Origin: Podarcis raffonei
Taxonomy: Eukaryota; Chordata; Lepidosauria; Squamata; Lacertidae
Direction: 5' to 3'
Length of the DNA stretch: 64,000 nt
NCBI RefSeq assembly: GCF_027172205.1
Contig: NC_070614.1
Coordinates: forward strand, 44,693,001-44,757,000
The position numbers and the translations under genes were made by a program. Position 1 is the first letter of the stretch. Every line of letters starts with the position of its first letter. Shown here in pieces: positions 48,101 to 60,000 of the stretch. The notes below the pieces were generated by a model that had not been told where the DNA came from, made no database searches, and was given only the letters and a program-made list of their open reading frames with translations.

Positions 48101-51100
48101 ACTAGATAAAGCTAATTTAATTATTCCTCAAGCTACCAATTGCAAATGGTAACCTTAAGTTCCCAACATACCATATACCACAAAGAAAGCACAGAGGGAG
48201 GTGCAGTGAAGGTCTGGGTGGCAATGATGGAGAAGGGAACAAGCAGTTCTACTCAGTTCTACTTAGCTAGTTGCAGTCTCTGGGAGCTCCAAACCAGAAG
48301 CTCATGAACAGGACTTGTAAACAGGGGTATTTAGCAGGGGAGTTTAAGGAGGAAGCCTGGACTGCTGTCTCTTGGTGTTTGTAGAACCAAGGAAACATAG
48401 ACAGAGATGGAGCTGCTGCAGTAACATGCATCACAGAATTTATCTGCACCTCTGACTGCAGTATTCTGGATATGTTCGAGAAATTCTCAACATATGGCAA
48501 CCCAACCTTTAGGGGTGCAATTTCTCCATTCAGGACTAGGGAGTCCCACACAACCCGTCCATCCCCTGCCTTTATAGACCTTGTGGTTCTCTTTTCATCT
48601 AGGTCCACTCATTCCTGCAGAAGATCTCATTCAATAATAGTGCTGGTGATGAAATTGCATTAAATGAATACGGAGAGTTAGCAACTGGCTTTGATATTAC
48701 AAACTTGGTCACTTTCCAAAATGGATCATATGTCAGGGTCAAAGTGGGGAGGCTGGATCCTCAGGCCCCTCCTGGCAAGGAGCTCACCATTAATGCAGAC
48801 AGAATCAAGTGGCACAGTGGCTTCACTCAGGTGAGAAAAGAACTGCACTGGCTCTCAAATGGCAACATTCATAGTTATCCAATAAGATGGGGTGTGAGTG
48901 GGGGAAGGAAGCAGTTCCTCACTTAATACATAATTAAATTTGTATTTCACTGGAAGAGAAAAGAATGTTTTTTCCAAGGGACGTGTCTCCTGTGTAAGTA
49001 TGAATTATACATTTCACATTGTTTATTAATCGATCACCTTATTTTAAATTAATTTATCCCAAACATTTTCTAATCTTATATCCTATATCTTTGGATAGGA
49101 ACCACCGCTTTCATTATGTAATGCCAACTGCCGTCCTGGTTATGGGAAGAGAAAGAAGGAGGGGGAGAAGTTTTGCTGTTATGATTGTGATCCGTGTCCA
49201 CATGAGATGTTCTCAAATGAGAAGGGTGAGAGATGCCATGTTACCATATACCAAACTATGCAATTTATTTTAGTAAATTCTGGGCAGTTTTGTTGCCTTT
49301 AAATTTCTGAAAGAGAAAATGTTTAAATTATGGCTTGATATATTATTCTCATGGTTTATAGATAAAATCAATATAATGTTATCCTTAACAAATCTGGAAG
49401 AACATATTTTAGAAAGGGAGGTATTGACTTTTCCCACCAACATTGACGAACTTAGGGTGGAATAAAAGTGGTGGCCCCTTCTTTAGGAGCAGGATTTGGG
49501 GGAGTGAGAGTGAAAGTCCTGTCAAAATCACCTCTCTTGCTCCCAAGATTTCAGCTGTAATATTTCTCTCATTTAGCTATGCAGTATTGGAGGTTCTGAG
49601 GAAAAAAGAAAAGCACCAGTGAAAATATATAGCTTATCCACATTTGTAACGTGGGTTTATTTGTGAAGCATCTAGGGCGAAAGCATTCGGGCTAGGAGTT
49701 TTGAAGTTTTTCCAGGTGAAAAACAGTATGCAAAGTGGACTTCTTGTTGGGTAATAACTACTGAATACCAATTAAGAATAAAGTCCAACATGTGTAGGAC
49801 ATGTGTAGGAAAAAAAAGCTGCCTGAATTGAAGAAAATGTGAAGGGCTTGACTCACTCTTTAGCCAACACAGTGCCTGGTGGAATTTAAAATGCAGATCT
49901 ATGCAATATTTGCAAATCATAGGAAATATAGGTTGTTAGACTTTTAAATGTCCCAGTTTTAAGTGCTAAGAATTCTCCCCAATGCCTCTTGGAGTGAATG
50001 GAACACAACCATTAATCTGTTGAAATGATTTACTTACAGAAACCACTGGTCTTACTCTTGCATCGTTTAATGCAACAGCAGAGGCAACACAGGCAAGGTA
50101 TTCTGGGTTACAAAATACAGAGAGTATACTCGAGCATGTAGTCTGAGCTAGGAAGCTCCAACCTAATGTGTGTAGTCAGTTGCATGGTACAGACAGGACC
50201 ATGGAGAAGTGAAGATGTGATATCAAAGTCTTTCATAGAAATTCACAGCTCTGTGTCCCTTAACAGGAGTTACTTACTGGCAGTTATGCACAATTATGTT
50301 TGGTTACATAAAAACTCCCACACCTCTGATAACAAAATTCTTTAGCATAATCATGGTTCTTTCATTTTTCTTGTACATTGTATTTACAGAGATGGAAATA
50401 TGTGTCAGGTGCCCTGCAGGTCAGTATCCAAATGAAGACCAGGATCAATGCATTTCAAAGAGACCAAATTTCCTGGGCTTTGATGAAACTTTGGCCATTG
50501 TTTCAACTTTCTCTGTACTTTTATTCTCTCTGATCACAATACTTGTGCTTGGCATCTTCATTAAGTACAGGGACACAGCCATCGTCAAAGCCAACAACAG
50601 AAGCCTCACCTACATTCTCCTACTCTGCCTCCTCTTGTGTTTTCTCTGCTCCTTGATGTTCATTGGAACACCTAAGGAGGCAACCTGCCTTCTCCGACAA
50701 ACAAGTTTTGGCATCGTCTTCTCTGTGGCCCTCTCCAGCATCTTGGCCAAAACCATATCGGTGGTTTTGGCATTCATGGCTACCAAGCCAGGATCCACAA
50801 TCAGGAAATGGATAGGCAAAAAACTGGCGTATTCCATTGTCCTCTCCAGCTCCATTGTTCAAGTAGGAATCTGTGTCTTCTGGCTGGCAACCTCTCCCCC
50901 ATTCCCCGATGTGGACATGCACTCAATGACGGAAGAAATAATATTTCTTTGTAATGAAGGGTCAGTCCTCATGTTCTACTGTGTTTTGGGCTACATGGGC
51001 TTCCTGGCCACTGTCAGCTTCACTGTGGCCTTCTTAGCCAGAAAGTTGCCGGACAGCTTCAATGAAGCCAAGTTCATCACCTTCAGCATGTTAGTCTTTT

Positions 51101-51291
51101 GCAGTGTTTGGCTTTCATTTGTTCCAACTTATCTGAGCACCAGAGGAAAATACATGGTGGCTGTGGAGATCTTCTCCATCTTGGCTTCCAGTGCTGGGCT
51201 GCTGGGTTGCATATTTTCCCCCAAATGCTACATTATTGTGGCGAGGCCCGACCTGAACAACAGAGAGCAACTGATACGGAGAAAGATATAA
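42169..51291 (+). CDS. V2R gene 4: vomeronasal type-2 receptor, complete, six exons
   Basis: Class C chemoreceptor, sister to gene 3. Exons: 42169-42410, 43907-44198, 46231-47130, 48603-48830, 49099-49225, 50390-51291 (stop TAA). They join to 2691 nt, 896 aa, all GT-AG, phases as in the other genes. The signal peptide ([20 protein letters not shown]) keeps both in-frame ATGs seen in gene 3. N-terminal Cys present ([28 protein letters not shown] split over exon 1). Exon 3 carries [12 protein letters not shown] where gene 3 has [12 protein letters not shown]. In exon 6 the helix 2 string is [20 protein letters not shown] and helix 6 reads [10 protein letters not shown], both unlike gene 3, which hints at conversion from another V2R. 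Intron 1 holds a CR1 3' region and intron 2 a CR1/L2 reverse-transcriptase scrap, both shared with gene 5. Ligand unknown. Confidence 0.95.
42695..43420 (+). repeat. CR1 LINE 3' region in gene 4 intron 1
   Basis: Landmarks of the reptile CR1 3' half are readable: CAATTCAGTGTAAGGAAGTG, TGACCAGGAATGAGACC, GTGCAGCAGCTGTGAAAATG, TGTGACCACACTTAGAATGC, CATCTCCCC and CTCAGAATACTAGAACTCAG. No open frame remains. The same insertion is in gene 5 intron 1 but not in gene 3, so it dates the 4/5 split or was lost from gene 3. Confidence 0.75.
44570..45170 (+). repeat. CR1/L2-type reverse-transcriptase scrap in gene 4 intron 2
   Basis: [32 protein letters not shown] and further on [17 protein letters not shown]-type strings match the palm region of CR1/L2 reverse transcriptases (LDLSAAFDT.DH..LL; LRWFRSYL.GR; the YADD place is degraded). 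Shared with gene 5 (56785-57390). Confidence 0.75.
45217..45266 (-). repeat. Short BovB/RTE 3' end in gene 4 intron 2
   Basis: TGTTGTTGTTTAGTTGTTTA then GTCCAACTCTTTGTGACCCC is the reverse complement of the BovB terminus. Only about 50 bp remain. Confidence 0.7.
46231..47130 (+). CDS. Gene 4 exon 3: main ligand-binding exon
   Basis: 900 nt, 300 codons, phase 0. Close to gene 3 throughout, with replacement changes concentrated between residues about 50 and 160 of the exon ([48 protein letters not shown]), the ligand-facing half of the flytrap domain. Confidence 0.94.
50390..51291 (+). CDS. Gene 4 exon 6: seven-transmembrane domain
   Basis: 902 nt; begins [20 protein letters not shown] and ends [15 protein letters not shown]. 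Two local patches differ from gene 3: 50605-50665 (helix 2) and about 51108-51140 (helix 6). Elsewhere the two are almost the same. Confidence 0.95.
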
Positions 51292-53601
51292 ATGGTAGAA
51301 GAGATTGTCATTTATTTTGAGACTTAGGTTCTGTAGTCTTTCTGGCCAGGTTCAGTTTCACTGCGCTTGTCTGAGAAATGATATCTGAAAATAGATGAAT
51401 AATATAAGAGATTTTTTATCATGTTCTTTGTATTCAGCATACAAACATTTTTGGTGTAAATAAACTGACACTCTGTGATAGAATAAAACTATATGTGATA
51501 CCTAGCATTGCATGAGTGAAAGTCTGATTGTACAATAACCATCCTATACTCTCCTTCTCCTGCATACCCAGAGTGACCTCCATATTTTCCCAAGATGTTC
51601 TGAAACTCTCTTGAGCAGTTTTTGGGAATTCTTAGAAAACTGCAGAGAGGGGGAAAGGGAAAGGAGAACATCAGAATCTGCCTTATAGTGAGTGAGAGTG
51701 TTGCTCAATCTATTTGGGAGGATTTTGGATCACTCATGTTGAGTTGCTCTGGTTTGTGTTGTATGATGCAAACTGATCTGGGGCTGTTGGAGACGGATAT
51801 CAGGCAAAATTGGAAGCAGGCACCAGGCTGGAAAAGCTGTGTTTACTCTGAAACATATCTGATCATCAGGTACGTCTTCCCCAGAGAATGTAAAAGCTGG
51901 ATGCCTCCTGATTCTCCTCCCTGCCTTGTACCCCAAACCCCGGGACTGATGTCTCTTTCAACCTGCAGTTTGATCATCAGCACAAGAAGATGCTGGTGAG
52001 CTATGACTCTTCCTTTCTCTTGTCATGGAAGTGTTTTCTACTCATGAATGGATGTCACCTATCTTGTTGTGTTTGTTTTTCGGATAATGATTGTTTCCTT
52101 GAAACGTTTCTTATGAGATACATAAAAATACACAAAAGAGCCAGCTATAGTTTGGACTAATGGGAACCTAAGCAGAACTCTACTATGCTTCTGATTGGTC
52201 GGAAGGTTGAGAAATATGATATATAAATAGCAGTTTGAGGCAGAGTAGGTTGTCTGATTCAAGGAGCAAATCTAGGCACTGTTTAGAGGGAAGAGTCTTG
52301 CTATATTTGTGTGCTCTTCAGTTTAACTACTCAACTGTTTTAAAATAAAATTCTTTTTTTAAAGATCTCTTCACAGTCATTGTTTCTATTGCCACATTAC
52401 AAAAGCACCTGTATTAAAAGCTAATTGTGTTTTAGTTCAATTTTGATGCTTTATTATCCACCCTCTGCCTAACTGCAATAGCAACCAAACCAGTGTATAT
52501 GGTTGGCTTTGTGAGTCCAGAAACTAAAGGAGTTAAAGACCACTAAGTGGAGGCAATTAGGCAATGAAGAGATTCACTTTCTGCCCTGGTAAGGACTCAA
52601 GAGCAATCAGTGGCACCAGGTATAGGGGGCTTCAGCTTCTCCAACGTTTAGGGGGTGCCACGCCCCACCACGGCTGGGCGCTCTCCACACACCCCAGCCC
52701 CAGCTTCTGCCTGGCAGCCCAGGAGCCATGTGGTAGCTGGGACAAGCGTGTATGATCTTGTTCACTCGTCCCAGCCGCAGCCCAGCACTCCGGCAGCCCT
52801 ATAGCCAGCCTGGGGCTGGGACGAGCAAGCACAGAGATGGCCCTCTGTGTGTTCCGCCCCTACCCAGCACATGCCAGGCAGCATCACATGACACATCATG
52901 TGACACACCTCAAACCAATCTAAAAGCTCTCATGGTGAACCAGGACATCTAAACGCCTTGAATCTCATTTCTGGACTGATGTGGGGTTTGCATAGGAGTC
53001 AGGAAATCACGGTTCTTGCCTTAGCAAGTGCGCCAGACTCTATTATATGACACATCCCCTGGCAGATAAAGAGGAAGAGGACACATTCTCACATCAGAGA
53101 GGAAGCCTATTTCTACACTCCAAACTTTCCCTTACACCAGAGGTAGTCAATCTGTTCCCCTCCAGTTGTTGCTGGACTACAACTTCCAACCGTTTACAAC
53201 AGACCATTATTATCAGGGATGAAGGAAGCTGTAATGCAGCAAAATTCAGAGTGAACAGCATTGTCTATCATTGGTTTACAATTTACATGGATGGACCATC
53301 CTGTCATTCATCTGAATTACAATTTCCCCCAGAGTGCGAGAGTGATGGCAGAGATGTCCTCATGCATGCCACATTGCTTCATTCTCTGTTTATTTTTTCA
53401 AAAGGAGTTAGACTGTATTGGCTTGGGTCCAGACATCTGGATATGGTTACGACTCTCTCCCACATTTCCCCAAAATACCCACTTAGTAGGGTGGATGGGA
53501 GTGTCTGATCAATGTTACATAGGAGAGTGTGTGTAAAGCAAGGTATTATAGGAAGACCATAAATGGGTATTATGCCTGACTATAAATGGGTTTTTTTACT
53601 A
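51292..53601. other. Spacer between genes 4 and 5
   Basis: No gene supported. Parallel to 39434-41737 in content and order: AATAAA signals at 51459-51464 and 51482-51487, GC-rich insert about 52600-52905, hAT-like scrap 53140-53265. Confidence 0.7.
53140..53265. repeat. hAT-like MITE scrap upstream of gene 5
   Basis: GTAGTCAATCTGTTCCCCTC, GGACTACAACTTCCAACC and ACCATTATTATCAGGGATGA; counterpart of the scraps before genes 2-4. Confidence 0.5.
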
Positions 53602-53643
53602 TGATGACCTTGGAGGTCTCTTCCTAGTCTATGATTCTGTGAT
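53602..53643 (+). repeat. CR1 3'-end scrap upstream of gene 5
   Basis: GATGACCTTGGAGGTCTCTT then TAGTCTATGATTCTGTGATG, 390 bp before the first ATG, in the same setting as the other four genes. Confidence 0.65.
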
Positions 53644-54032
53644 GTGACAGATATGTTTAGTTTGGCAGTTCTCCTACTGATGATGCACCATAGTCCAAAA
53701 ACATTGCACCAATGGTTATCTCCCCTGTAATTATTAAAATTATTATAATCAATCCACCTGGCAAAGCTTCAGAAGGCAGAATGTGAAATAAAAAATCAAA
53801 ACAGGCTCTGCTATTTCAATCTTTCCCCCTCTTTCATGGTGTAGGTCAGATTTCAAATCACTGTAGCTTATTTAGGATTCACTGAATTTTTTGTGACAGT
53901 GTTGAAGTTAATGAGAAGGTGGATACATGTCCATTTACGTACTGCATTGCCAGAGTTGGCTGTCACCAAATCTTTCCTATACAGGTCAGGCTGACGATAG
54001 TCACAACATTCTAGGGAGATAAAGGAGAATAT

Positions 54033-57000
54033 ATGTGTAGAAGGATATTTGTGATCAATATGTTATTGCTGCTGCTTCTCTTGCTGCTTCCCAACATGGT
54101 GCCCCAAGTGCATACTGTTGTTTGCAGTAGAAATAATCCTGTAGATATTACACATGAATGGTATGAAGAAGGTGACCTTGTGATTGGTGGAATAGTGTCT
54201 TTTATCCGTTACTTATTCCCCAAGCTTTCCTTCAAGAAACACCCTTCTCAGGTCTTTATTGACATTCCAGTGTAAGTAAATTGTGGTTAACATTATTTTA
54301 TGTTTTCTTTATATGTTTATATCTTACAGAAAAGTACTTTGATCACTTTTTGGGGGGGAGTTTTAGAACCTTTTAAAAAAAGGTTTTTCTGGAAGGTTTT
54401 TCACATTTTTCTGGAAAGACACAGAAAAGAGAGAGCAGGAAAAGAAAAAGTGGGTAACAAACAAACAAACAAATGCCCTGTAACATATAGCCAAGCAGTT
54501 AGGTAGTCAAGTTTGTTGATGATACCCAAATGGTCAGTTGTTAAAAAAAGAGAGAGAGAGAGACCACAAAGCAGTTTCCGGACTGCAGATTAGGGGCAGG
54601 GGCAGTAAACTGGAAAAGGCAATTCAGTATAAGCAAGAGTAAGATGAGGCTTATTCAGGCAAAAAAAAAAAAAATTTAATTTCATGAATAAACGTTGGGC
54701 ATTTGAACTAGTGGCAATTGACCAGGAATGAGAATTTGGAGTTGTAGTGGATACCTCAGTGAAAATGTGCACCCAGTGTGCAGCAGCTGTGAAAATGGTA
54801 AATTCATTCTAGCAAACAGCCCTCAATGGTCTGGAAACAGAACTTCAATATCATAATGTAGTTCTACTAATCTCTGGTGTGACCACACTTAGAATGCTGT
54901 GAACAGTTCTAGTCATCTCACCTAAAAAGCAATATTGTTAGAAAAGCTTTAGAAATTACATTCAGAATGATAAAAGGGATAGAATATCTCCCCTTTTTAA
55001 GTTAGAGAAAAGGCATGCTAGAGGTGACAATATGTTTAAGGATATGTATGATGTGGAGACAGTCAGGAGGGAAAAGTTGTCTCCCTCACTCAGAATACTA
55101 GAACTCAGGGAGATTAATTAGGCAGTGTTCATTAGACAGCCAATCAATTGAGAGCCAGAGTGGGCCACACCATTTTAAATTTCGGTATTAAAATCAGTTA
55201 AAGCAATAGTGTCACAGGAAGAGGGTCAATCCTGGCAACACATTTCACAGGTCTCTCCACAGGTGGTGTCTCTCCATCCTCCAACAAGGCTTTGATCAAT
55301 CCTCACACCTCCTCAGTCAATTGCCTACAGCTTGTTTTAAGAAGCCAAGCCAGAGGTGGATAGGCAGGCAGGTGAATCTTTCAGTTCTGAATTTCATGCC
55401 CTGTTTAATTCCCTCATGAAATGGTAACTCACTTCATTTGCAGGGTGATAACAAAGTTCTACCAACACATCCTCGCCTTGGTTTTTGCTGTTGATGAGAT
55501 CAATGAGAATCCCAAGATCTTGCCCAATGTCACTCTTGGATTCCACATCTATGATAGCTATTTTGATTCAAGGACGACCTACAAAAACACTCTGGATCTG
55601 CTCTTTAAATCACATCACTTTGTCCCCAACTACATATGTGGCATTCAGAAAAAAGTAGTAGGCGTCATTGGGGGACTTAGCTCTGACACCTCCTCAGCCA
55701 TGGCAGATGTCTTAGGTCTTTACAAGATTCCACAGGTGGGTATTAACAAAATTGATATTTTATGCCAGAATTCACTTTTTTCTCCTTCCACTAGGAATCT
55801 GTTGATGCATAAATTTGAAGTGGTTAAATTGAAAAGGGTATTGGAAAGGGGTAATGTAGGATCCAAAAGAATGGAGCAGCTGTCATTGGGGGATTTGGCT
55901 CAGAGACCTCCTTGAGCATGGCAGAAATCTTAGGTAGAATATGGGAATAAAAGAAGAGAAATTCTTCCCTTCTTCTTCTGCTAGGGATCTGCTGCTTCCT
56001 GAATATGGACTGGTGAAATGAAAAGAGTAAAAGAGGCTGCAATATACACATATATTGAGGAGGTATAACATAGGCAACCAACAATGTGTAGGGGTGTCCA
56101 AGAGGGTTCCAAAGAATGCATGTTTATTGCATGTAATGTAAGATCACTTGAAAGGTTCCAAGTGTTGGTGGCAAGGTAAAAAATAAAATATAGAAAGGAG
56201 GATTCCCTGGATGGCAAGATGCAGGTTTGGGGCAAGTACTCTTTGGTGAGAGAATCCCAGCAGAGAAATAAAATAACAAAACATGCAGCAAAGTAAAGCA
56301 TTGAAATATAAGCTGTAAGACTTTTAAAATATGACCTTGTGAGTTCCAAAATAGTCCCCTTTTCCCCAAGTCAGAAAACACAGGCAGTAACTTGGCTTCG
56401 TTTCAGCTGTCAAAGTCCCTAACTTTGTATGGCCTGTTAGAGCCATGTGATGTGAGCTAACTCAGACCTCTCTACATGCTAAGCTTCTCAGGTAGACTGA
56501 AGGACAAAAATAGACTTGATTACACACACCCCGAGGTGAGGTGGGGGACCCAGCCTGGCAGAACAACTTGCTCTATAGCATTAACCCCTCCGTGCATTAA
56601 TTAGACTTCAGCATGCTGGTTTTATGAGACTTGTCATCCCGCACCAGGTTGGTAAATAGGGCATCTAGATGCATTCAACAATCCTGAAAGCATTGCACTT
56701 GCTGTTTGTGAGCTGCCCATGTAAATTCATGATGTCAGCATTGGCTTACAGAGGCATAAATAATTCAGAACACATTGACTAGAGAGAGAGGAGAAACGTG
56801 TCCCTGTTAATTCTCCTCAACCTCTCAGTGGTTTTCAATACCCTCAACCATGGTGTCCTTCTGGAACAGCTTTCCGAATTGTGGGTGGACAGCACTTCTT
56901 TGAGGTGGTTCCAGTCCTATTTGGGTGGTCATTTCCAGTCTTGTGGAGCCTTCAAGTTGGGTTCCTTATATCCCAAACTGTTTAAAATCTACACAAAACC

Positions 57001-60000
57001 ACTGAGTGGGGTCATCCAGAGTTTTGGAGTACGTTGTCAGCAATATACTGATAACACGTTGCTCTACTTCTCTTTACACTGCAGTGGGTGTTCTGGACCA
57101 ATGTCATGCCTCAGTAATAGACTGGCTGAGAGTCAATGAACTGGCCAGATGAATGGGAGGTGGCCTGCTCTTGCTGGGGTTACATTCTCTCTGAAGGAGC
57201 GGCTAATAGCTTGTGGGTATTCCTGGATCCTTAGCTGTTGCTTGGCTCAGCTGGCTCAAATCATAACCCTTCTCTCAAACAGAAAGGGGTGGATCCTCAC
57301 AGCTCTCAGCTCTCAACTATGAGCTATTTCTTATTCCAGTCTTCCACCCTTGGAGATCTTCCCTTCTTTGCTTTTCATATAGGATGGTTCACCAACCAAC
57401 CAACCATCACTTTCATTTGTGCATACTCCCAATACTATTTTGTGCTGTTCTGCTGCATTGTTTGAGTTCATCTTAATTGCTCTAACTTTTGCTGGCAATG
57501 ATTGCCATCCTATTTTTGTATTTTACTGATTGCGCTCACAAACCAACAACATACATACTCTTCCAGAGATCTTCTGGAGTTCCCACAATACCTTTTCAGG
57601 AGAGTTCTTAATAGATGGAGTATCAACTTCTCTCTACCATCACTATAAGGGTTATAGAACAAAAGAGCAGGATCAGTGGTTTCTGTTGCTCCAGCTCCAC
57701 ACTGGAGTTTTGTTGAATCTGCAAATAGTGCAGAAAGCAGTAACAACCAGCAATAATAAATGCACCAAATACTTGGAGACAGTCAATGTGTACAAATGCG
57801 ATGACTCAATAATATTAAGAATGAATAGCTACAGAAATTATTAAGCACAATTATTTGTGTGCATTTTTCTGTGTAAAGAGGTTGGTGTTGTCCCTAAAAT
57901 GAGCAAATTTGGTTAAAAAAGATTTATATTCAGATAAATGAGTGTGTTGTGAGTTCTTGCTTCCACTTGAACAGTTTGGTTCTTTCCTTTTTTTTCAGAT
58001 TTCATATGGTTCATTTCAACGAGCCGCAGATAATCAAATCAAATTCTCTTCCTTTTACCGCATGGTCCCCAATGAAGGACTTCAGTATCAGGGAATTATC
58101 CAGTTACTTTTGTATTTCGGATGGAAATGGGTTGGGCTCATTACCACAGATAATGAAGCTGGAGAACGTTTCTTGCAGACTATTGAGCCAATGCTTTTCA
58201 AGAATCAGATCTGTTCAGCATTCATGGAAACTATTGAATACCATCAGCGTTTCAGCAGTAACATCCTTGATATGATAGATGATATGAATCGTAGATCAAA
58301 GCTAGTCACACGAGCTTTCATAATGAGCAAAGCCACTGCTGTTATTATATATGGAGAAAGTCAGTCTATTTCATGGCTGTCACGTGCTGCAATGACAATC
58401 AAGATAAATCTGCTAATATATCATGAATATAGTAAGTTACCTGAAGGAAAAGTATGGATTGCAACATCTCAAATCGATTTCATATTAGATTTGTTTCAAA
58501 AAGATTTAGGCTTTAACTTACAAATGTTCCATGGTGCTATCTCCTTTGCTATCCACTCCAAGGAGACTCACAGCTTCCAAGGTTTTCTTCAGCAAGTAAA
58601 CCCTTATTGGGCAGATGGAGATGGTTTTATCAACGATTTATGGGAACAAGCATTTCGTTGTTCAGTTTCAAACTCCACTGTGTCAAAATACGTAGATGGC
58701 ACATGTACTGGAGAGGAGAAGCTGGAAAGCCTTCCTGCGCCAGTTTTTGAAATGAGCATGACTGGCCACAGCTACAGTATCTATAATGCTGTCTATGCTT
58801 TGGCACATGCCTTACAGTTCATGTATTTGGTTGGAGCCGACCACAAAGGAGCAGAGAGTGGAGAAAGACTCTCTCATCAGAATCTGGAACCTTGGCAGGT
58901 AGGGTTTCCTGTTACAAAGTGTTCAGTTTACAGAGTGTTCAGTGTTGTGCACTGCCTTGATTATATTATGTGAATTGGCAATTTACTATCAGTAAAGAAA
59001 TAAAAGAATAGACCTTGAGAACTAAAATTAAACCTTGTTGTGGTATCCAAATAGGTTTTAGAAAATGAATAAAAATAATTTAAATTACATATGTTTTCAT
59101 AAGCAAGAAAATAACAGCAACTACTTGAAGAACTTGTTGTTATTTGGTCGTTTAGTCGAGTCCGACTCTTCATGGACCAGAGCACGCCAGGCACTCCTGC
59201 CTTCCACTGCCTCTTGCAGTTTGGTCAAACTCATGTTAGTAGCTTCAAGAACACTGTCCAGCCATCTCGTCCTCTGTCTTCCCCTTCTCCTTGTGCCCTC
59301 AATCTTTCCCAACATCAGGGTCTTTTTCCAGGGCGTCTTCTCTTCTCATGAGGTGGCTATACAATATACAACATACCACAAAAAAACCACAGAGGGAGGT
59401 GGGGGGAAGGTCTGAGTGACAGTGATGGATAAGAAAACAAGCACTTCTACTCAGTTCTGCTTAACTGCTTGCAGTCTCTTTTGCAGCTCATTAGCAGAAG
59501 TTCATGAACAGGACTTGCAAACAGGGGCATTTAGCAGTGACGTTTAAGGAGAAGGCCTGGAGTGCTATCTCTTGGTGTATGTAGAACCAAGGAAACATAG
59601 GTAGAGATGGAGCTGCTGCAGTCACCTGTATCACAGAATTTATCTGCACCTCTGACTGCAGTATTCTGGATATGTCTGGGAAATTCTTAACAACCCAACC
59701 TTTAGGGGGGCAATTACTCCATTCAGGACTAGGGAGTCCCACACACACCCGTCCATCCCCTGCCTTTATAGACCTTGTGGTTCTCTTTTCATCTAGGTCC
59801 ACTCATTCCTGCAGAAGATCTCATTCAATAATAGTGCTGGTGATGAAATCATATTAAATGAATACGGAGAGTTAGCAGCTGGCTTTGATATTACAAACTT
59901 AGTCACTTTCCGAAATGGATCATATGTCAGGGTCAAAGTGGGGAGGCTGGATCCTCAGGCCCCTCCTGGCAAGGAGCTCACCATCAATGCGGACAGAATC

